Source: Zygaena filipendulae (lineage: Eukaryota > Arthropoda > Insecta > Lepidoptera > Zygaenidae). Taken from it: a stretch of DNA of 64,000 nucleotides. Every line of letters begins with the position of its first letter. The stretch's first letter is position 1. The notes beneath the pieces are model-generated. The model was not told where the DNA came from and searched no databases. It worked only from the letters and a program-made list of their open reading frames with translations. The stretch spans positions 10,485,501-10,549,500 of the forward strand of contig OU015662.1 in NCBI GenBank assembly GCA_907165275.2, written 5' to 3'. Made by a program: the position numbers and the translations under genes. Below, piece by piece: positions 12,901 to 21,900 of this stretch.

Positions 12901-15900
12901 ACAACAATATCAGAATTCCCTCAGGAGCTCTTTGGATGCATGGACGGACTCAAGTATCATTCAAATCGGTCACAAACAAACTATGGACAGCAAGAAATAT
13001 GTTAAAACGGCTACTTTGACCCTCCATCTTGATAAAGATGTCCGCTGCGGTCGTAATTTACCAAAAATATGTCATTTGATATGTACCTATAATAACTATA
13101 TTATGAAACATTAAAACTATGAGTACTGTTATACAATATACAGGATTTATCTATACAGGGTGGAAATGGTTATCTTCCCTTTGGTGTCCTGTTTAAAGTG
13201 TCCACGAGTAGACGCTTTTTAAGGCGCGTCTCTTCACAGCCCCGCCATTCGCTAAATAAAATCATGTCCTCTTCGAAATTTTATTTATAAAAGAATCTAA
13301 CGTTCTTTAGTCTAATAAATCTCTAATTTGATAATGTAGTAGACGAAAATTTAACGTTTTGTACATTCACTCGACATCATATGACATTAGTCGCGAAAAA
13401 ATTGCGAAACATTCGCCTGAATCACCTCCATTCATTGATGCGTAGTGATAACTGATAACGGCGCGCTGTATATTGGGTGTGTTTGTTCGGAGGTAAATGA
13501 TAATTACGTACTGTGAGCTGCAAAAGACCACGAATCCTTTGTGTGCGCGCGTGTGTGTGTGTGTTAGTGTGTTTGTCTGTCTGTACGTAGGAATGTAATG
13601 TATACTCGCTTCCAACAGAAAGGTTTTTCATGTAATTTTCCATATACCTACTTCACATCAATTTTGGGTTTCTCTCGAGAACTTAACAAAGAGTTCCCGA
13701 TGAAACCACGAGTAGTACCTAGTTATAATTAATTTTCTTCCTCAACCTCGCACTGTCTCGTTACACGGGGTCGGCTTTCCCAATCATTCGGCGCCATTTT
13801 GACGACCCGATTGGCGCAATGGTCACCATGCCTGCCCGCTAATCAAGGGGTTCCGGGTTCGATTCCCGGTGGGGGTGGACTTTGTGTGATGAACACAGGG
13901 TTCCATTTTCCAGTCTGGGTGTGTTTATATATCTATAGTATAATATATAAGTAATTCTATGTAGTATATACCACGTTTGCTTGGTTTCCACGACACAAGC
14001 TAATAATAGCTTACTGTGGGATCAAGTAGATCTGTGTGTTGTGATGTGGATTATTATTATTATTATTTTTCCGTTGGTGAGCGTCCTCCTCCTTCAGACC
14101 CTTCCTTCCCAGACTTCTAGACAATAGTAGTACTTTACCGATTACGGAACGACCCGTGGTTTTATAATGCCAAATGCTTGATTGCAGTTTACAAGTCATT
14201 CAAATGGTGATAACTTGCAAAAAAACTTTATTTTTATCACATTATATTTTATTATTTGTAACATCGCGTCGGCAGGTCAGACACTCCTTTGCAAACAAAA
14301 TATTTTATCTTGGATTCTGCTTTGATACAGTTTTTAAGATGCCGCACACTTTTGCAGTTCATTGTAGGTACTCAAACTTACATGTTACATATTGTCGTTA
14401 AGTTGGACGATAAGACCAAAATGGGCCAGACAGAGTTATCGATCCGAGTTATCTTTGTAAACTCGGAGTTCAAACCGGTAATTTTGCTGTTCAAACATGA
14501 TCCAAAAATTTTGAACAAAAACCTCGAGACTAGTAGTTTCCCGCGGCTCTGCTCGCTCACGTCACCTCCAATTAAACTGCCAGTTTTAAAAGGAAAAAAT
14601 AATGGTGGATGAAGTCGAATTTATGTTTTAAAGTGGTCAATTTTTAACGCACGCCCTTTTCCCATGCGTGTCATGTATATAATTATTGTATCATTATAAT
14701 GTCATTATGCACCTGCATTAATGACACCGATGACATGCACTCATGGCCCCTCACGAGTTACTTTCTATTTCATTTCTACTTTCATTTCGTTTATACACGT
14801 ATCTATTAACATAGCTATCGAACAACCGTGAAACCCACCTGAATGTATGGTTTCAAAAAATGTAGCTACCTAGTTAGTTACTTTGTTCTCAATTCGCCTG
14901 GTTCTTATTATAATGTACTTAAATTACATTACATGAAATATTTTGTCTGCGGTGCGCCGAGTTTGTCCCAACTTTCACATCAAGAGAAATGTTAGTTGAT
15001 TTTTTTAATTTTTATCCCTAACAGCGTGTAACAAACAGACAGACAGACACGCAAACTTACTTTCGCATTTAGAATATATCAGCCATATCACAGTGGCTGA
15101 TATTTTACTTCATATTTTAATGGGCACAGCGCATAGCATTAAAACTACTATTTAAGTAATCTGTGGTTACCGGTGCTGGTTGCACATAGAATTATAATTA
15201 TTTTGTTAGCTAGATTAAGTAATTAACTTACACGGTTGCACTCGCGCCAGGTGTTAGCCGTCCGGTGCGTGTACGGCCCGTATCCATCCCGGCTGCTCGA
15301 CCTGTGGGAGCTGTACGACGAGACCAAAGGCTCAGAGAACGACAACCCGGCGTCGCTGCCCGACCACCAGCAGTACATTGTGCTCGAGCTCGCCAACGCC
15401 GGCGAGGACTTGGAGAGCTACCAGTTCAACAGCGCCGAGCAAGCGTACGCGCTGTTCGTGCAGGTACGCGCACACTCTCTCACACATACACACACACACG
15501 CACGCACATACACACACACACACACATACATATATATTACATACACATACATATACACAGAAACAAACACAATATAAATACATCTGGCACAAAAATACAC
15601 ATAATATGTTACACTTATACAAACCACGCATACCTATACACACACACGCACAACACACACAATATGCGCATACGCATACACACACGCCTACACTTTCATA
15701 CTCGTAGGGCCGTATTAATAAACACTACTCAAACTGGATACGCTCTCAAGTCTCAGTCTATCTTCTTCGTTTTACAGTGCAATGAGCGTGACAGTCGTTA
15801 TCTTGAGAGGCTCCACTGACCGGCTCTTGACGCCATCATAACATCGCTATTTGTTTGACGAACACTTTGTATTGCTAGAACTATGTAGATTACAAAAATA

Positions 15901-18900
15901 ACTGTTTCTTATGTTTAGAACTTGTTTTTTTTTGTCTTTTTTGTTTCGTTTTTGTGTCGGTGTTTTGTTTTTTGTTTTTGTTTTCCAGCCTCACCTACAT
16001 ATAGCCAGCATGTGCCGGTCGAGTCCCCCGCCCTGCGTGTGATGAGTGACTCTCTAGTGCAAGTCGTATCGCCTGTATCTTGACTAGATTTTCACTTATC
16101 GCATGCGGTGGCTTCCATGCCTTTAGCACTTGCTGCACCGCTTTCGATGTATTCTTGAAGTGAGACTTTTGGAGGGGCGTTGGGGTTAAAATTTACGAGC
16201 TTTCAAAACGCCCCCTCCGACCTAGTTGACCACGATAACTCGATATCCTTACTATTTATTATGAATGCGAAATTAAGTTTGTTTGTTTGTTACGCTTTCA
16301 CACCTCAACTGCTGAACCGATCATCATGAAATTTTGCATACACGTTGTCAGGTACAGAGAAGGCCACAGGGTACCTTTTATCCTTCTCCTAAATTACCGC
16401 GGGTGAAACCGCAGGGAACAACTAGTATAGAATATAGAATTCTCAGCCATTCAAAAGTCTTACTTCATTCGTCTACGTCCTACGACTTTATTTGCTACAT
16501 TTTTATTTTTTTTGAAATTATCCATTGCATGTGTATTTTCTTTTTTAGATTGTATATTATTAAAATTTAAATTTGGTATATTTTTTTTCAATAGACACGT
16601 ATGAAATTTAATGTCTGTTTGATACTTGTTTGTTTTGTTGTTGTTACTAAATCCGATACCTTATTCGGATCTAGGTGCTAATGCCTCATGGTAGGTAACC
16701 CCTGTAGGCATTATCATGAGATCAAAGGCTTTGGCCTAATGACGATGAAATGAATATCACCTGGCCAAGGCAGCTCAGGAGTGGTCATCGTGGAGTTCTT
16801 TGGTCGTGAGACCATGGTCTACCAGTGGACCTCTGTCGGCTGGTACGATGAGTTGAAACGTTAAAATCTTTCCACGTTAGATCTGGTTAAGTCCATGCCT
16901 AAATTATAAAGTTGTGTTTTGTAGCGTGCTGCTAAGGAGTTTAGTGCGTGACTACTCCCTGACCATAGGTGCTAGGAAGCTGTATTAACTGGACATAGAT
17001 AAGCAATAGTGTGTTAACCCACACTGGAGAAATTTTGAGTAATTAAAATTTTAAAATTATAGCGCCATTTTGTGTTAAGAATTTTTTGTTTAATATTTAG
17101 TTACATATTTAAACAATCTAATGAGGTAAACACATAATTAAAAAACGTTCTCTAAATCTCAATAAATCGTCCTGAATCAATAACTTCGTTTTGTGGGTTA
17201 ACATGTTATTGCTTATCTGCGTCCAACTATTATTGATGTCGAAAGGATCCACACTTATGGCCAACTTTAAATAAAGATAATTTAACTTTGACTAAGGTAC
17301 CGAATTTTCCAATCGAATATAATTCCCCCCCTTCCCCATACCCTGAGGGAAACGAACGTATGGGTAAGATAGGTACTATACGCGCTCTCTGGTTGCAGGT
17401 AGCGTTCGGCTTGGCGGTAGGCGAGGAGAGTTACCAGTTCGAGCACCGCGACCTGCATTGGGGTAACGTGCTGATAGCGCCCACCGACCAGAAGGTGAGT
17501 GCACTTACCCTCAATGTCCAATATCCCCTAGTGTTCCAATGTTGACAGCACAGAGAAAAATATAAATTAACTAGAGAGGACAAGGCGGGGCAGGCGCGCC
17601 ACGGTTGCCAAAGAGTGTGTGTGTCCGGAAGTGCATATACAAGACCACTTTTTACAATTTAACCTTTTGACATTTTTTCCCATATTAATATTTTAATTTT
17701 ATTGTATTTTGCACTTTTTGTGAAGCTTAGAACTTTATATTATAACAGTATAACGAAAAGAATTGTTAAGCAAAACCACTCCACAGTTTACCACTTAAAA
17801 CACAGACACACAAATCTTTACCACAAAATATAACATAAAAATACCCTACTCTTTAGACGTAACAATACGTCTACAATGTAATTTAATAGAAGAAATTGTA
17901 GATAAAGATTGAAGTAGATAAATACAATAGAAATATTGCACTTACAATTAGATAACAATCGACTATTATGACTAACTATAATAACATCGTGCCTATTTGC
18001 TCAAAGCATGTGAATAAGACTCACGCGCCGATACAGACACGTGTCTAGATGGGCAATCACCCGGTGCTTGGGTTTAAACCCAATTTAAACCTGGACGTTT
18101 ACGGACTTTTAAGGTCCATTTATGTCTACAGACATTGAGCGTGCCAGACACGTGCCAAGAAATAAATGTGGGAAAAAACCAACTTACACCGTTTATTTAT
18201 AAAAGACGACTGCTCGGTTCTGATGCTCCATTCACCCTGCTCGGCATGTAGCTACAGACACGTATAGAAATAAACCGCGCAGACAAAATATTCTTTCCGC
18301 GAATACTTGCCCGTGTCTGTCCGCGCCTGCGCGACCGTGTTGCGATTGATTGTTCTTCTTCTTCTTCTTCACTGTATAGGAGAATATTTTGTCTGCGACG
18401 GAACGTGTCTGGCACGCTCAATGTCTGTTGATATAAATGGACCTTATCCGGTTTAAAACTCAAGCACCGAGCTTAAACCGGGCGGATTGCCCATCTATAG
18501 ACAGTAGACACATGGCATTTGTGTTAGAGGACAATTCTCCTTTTGTTTCGCACCCGATTTCGATTAGGTACGTATTGTATACAGTCACTCTCGAACTCTA
18601 TGAGCATAATGTTATTTGTTTTGAACTCAATGTTGGTAATAATAAAATTACTATGACTAGTATTCGTTTATGATTTCACTAGCTGTTCCCCGCGGTTTCA
18701 CCCGCCTTAACTTCGGAGTTCCCGCAGTAATTCCGGAATAAAAAGTACGTATCCTATGTCCTTTTCTGTAATTAGGCGGCTTGACTTTTTTCGACTCTTC
18801 CGACAATTATCGTTATATTTCAACCAAATCCGGTCAGCCGTTTTACACAAAACCTTACAAATTATATACCTAAACCCTCCGTATGGATCACTCTATCTAT

Positions 18901-21900
18901 TGGTGAAAAACTGCATGAAAATCTGTTCAGTAGTTTAAGTTTTTCGCGGACAAACAGACAGACGCGGCGGAGGACTTTGTTCTATAATATGTAACGATGA
19001 TTCCACTTGTGTGTGATGAACTTTGGTGACTTCGGTAAAGCAATAGCATAAATTTAAAAACTCCCGTTGATCAATAGACCATAGAGTTACGTAGTTGCTC
19101 ACCTTGACGCGTTCATTAGTCATGTTTTTTATCCGCGCCTCAAACAGTCCCAAGAAATTATTGTTATCAACTTTAAAGTGAACTTGTTTGTATGCGTGTT
19201 ATGGTGTCGTGTTACCTTATAGGAAAACCCTTTAGAATATAGGAAGTTTAAAACGCGTTTTCTGGCAGAAATTACTGTAGAGTTTTTTGTGAATTGAGAA
19301 ATCATGTCCTGCAACTAATTGCTTTGCTCGGATTCCTTAATCAGTATAATATAATTATCATAAAACAAAGCCCTCCGCAGCGTCTGTCTGTATGTAAATT
19401 GCCGCGAGTGAAACCGCGGAGAGCAGCTAGTATAATTATGCATAATTAGTAGCTTATATATGTATAATTTTTTTAATAAAACTTATATGAGCACGGTGGA
19501 AAAACTCGTTTTAGATTTTTCGTAAAGATAGTAGGATAGTATAATAAGCAGTTGTAGTCAAATGGTTAGACATGGGGCTTGTGCCCGCTTGGGAACCGGT
19601 TCGAACTAGTGCAGGTACTCTGAGAACTTTGTTCTTAATATGTTTTAACTTCTTTCGCTTGTACAGACCGATACACGAATCTTTTTTTTTTCAGTTCAAG
19701 AATGTCATGTTTTTCATTATTTTATTTTTTATAACATCGTTGTAACTAGCCTATAATTACCGGAATCTGCTAAAATACTAATTGAAATTATCAACCTCAT
19801 ATGAACAATAATGGAGGTTTTTGTTTAGTGGAAAAAGGTTTTTAATAAGCTACGATAAAATATAATTTGCGTAAGGGAAAAGTCCCGTTGCCCTTGATCG
19901 GTACCTACCTCCTCGTCGTCTTAAGTACCTCGTCGTCTTAAGAGAATCGGAAATGACGCTCACGATGGAAAAAAAAGGAAGCGAAAACACTGCGTTTACG
20001 GATGTAAACATGATGAAATATATTCACCGGTTGCTGTTTTGTTGGTCCGGCTGTCGTTTCTCTGACGCAACTGTTTGTTGGCCGCACTTGTTGATTGTTT
20101 TTGTGTTACGCAAATGTCTCGATACGCGTCTGCATTGGTTTTACGTAACTGCATAATTCGTAACCGTTTTAATGATTCTAGAGTATTCGTAGGGTTTGTT
20201 ATTAAAACTAGCTGTTATCCGCGTTAATTTCGGAGTTCCCGCGGGAATTCCGCGATAAAAAGTACCGTCCTTTCCTGTACCTGTGACAACGTGTATGAAA
20301 AATTTCATGATGATCGATTGAGCCGTTAAAGTGTGAAAGTGTAACAAACAAACTCGCTTTCGCATTTATAATAGTGGATGATATTAGGGGTACTCGCCAT
20401 GCCTACCCGCTGATCAAAAGGTTCCGGTTCGATTCCCAGTGGGGATGGGACTTTGATGAACACTTTCCTGTGTGGGCGTGTTTATATATTTATACTATAT
20501 ACTGTATGAATATTCACCGCGTTTGCTTGGTTTCCACGACACAAGCTTATAGCTTAGTGTGGGGTGATGTAGGTCTCTGTGTTGGGAAGCGTTAAACTGT
20601 TGTTATGGGCGCGATGATTCCCGAAATTCGCACGTGTAAAATGGCGGACAACGACTTGTAGCGGGAGCGGGATGGTTGATATGGCTCTTATTAAAAACAT
20701 GTTAGTTAACTTTCAGAGAATTGATAAAATTTTAACAAAATATGCACGTTCTTCCTTTGTCGTATAAATCTTATCAAGCGATGACTTTTTCGAAAGATAA
20801 CTTTGTGTCTTGACCTGTACTTTCTTAAGCTAGGTTGTTAATTTGATAGTGTTTTTTATTTACCTGAATTATGTACATTAATCCAAACCTTAACTATATT
20901 ATGTACCTTATAAATACCACTTACCGTTAGGTATAGATGAGCGAACAATTTTCTAGGTGTTTATCGGTTGAAATGCATTTATGAAATGCAAATAGCATTA
21001 TGTGCGGTAGTGAGTAGTATCACAGATGATATAAATGATCGTTTTTTTTTATGAGTATGATCGGCAATATAGCCCGTATAAAGGCTATTTCATAGAGTCA
21101 TTGAAATAAAGTCTCAAATAACTTTATAAAGAACAGTTTTTGAGTATTAGTTCCATTGTAAAATATGTACAGTAAAGGCTATAGAAGCCCCCTTTAAAGT
21201 CACCGTATAACCCCAGGAACACGGTGTATACTGTATACCTCAAAACTTACCATTATTTGGACATAGATAAGCAATAGTGAGTTAACCCACACTGTAGAAA
21301 TTTTGAGTAAATCGTGTTTTACAAGCAATAGCGCCATTTTGTGTCAACAATTTTTTATGTCCAACAATTTTTTAGTATTTAAACAATGTAATAAGCTAAA
21401 AACATAATTAAAAAAACGTTCTTTATCTCTCAATAAAGCTATCAATAACTTAATGTTGTGGGTTAACATGTTATTGCTTATCGGCGTCCATTTGATCGTG
21501 CAGTGTTGAACTCGGTTTGTGTGTGTCCATCGCCAGTACGCGACAGTGGTGATCCGCGGCCGCTCGTACCGCGTGCCGCGCTGCGGGGTCGCCGCCACCA
21601 TCATCGACTACTCGCTGTCGCGGCTGTCGCTGCCGCTGTCGCAGCCGGCGGGCGCGGGCGGGGGTGCGGGCGTGGGCGCGGGGGAGCGGGGCGAGCGCGC
21701 CGCCCTCTACAACGACCTGGGCGCTGACGAATCGCTGTTCGGCGCCGTCGGCGATTACCAGTTCGAGGTGTACCGCCTCATGAGGGACAAGTTGGGGTGA
21801 GGGCTCGTTAATCGCTAAATAAAATAGTACACAAACACCAATCCCATGCACCGGCGGAGCTAAGCTTTTGTTGTTGTTGTTGTTTTCTTTTTGTTTGTTA

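Noticed and set aside
12660..13019. 119-residue frame in intron 8
   Set aside because: Low-complexity Asn run, no domain, lies within a haspin intron.
13806..13880. Functional tRNA gene
   Set aside because: A and B boxes are present, but no acceptor-stem complement is seen and the sequence continues into a SINE body and (ATT)n tail that recur elsewhere in the window.
15265..15819. Open frames of 109-184 residues over the CA tract, both strands
   Set aside because: They are produced by the microsatellite and by shadow frames of the GC-rich exon 9.
21471..21851. 126-residue minus-strand frame and overlapping plus frame
   Set aside because: Shadows of GC-rich haspin exon 11, whose frame matches known haspin motifs.
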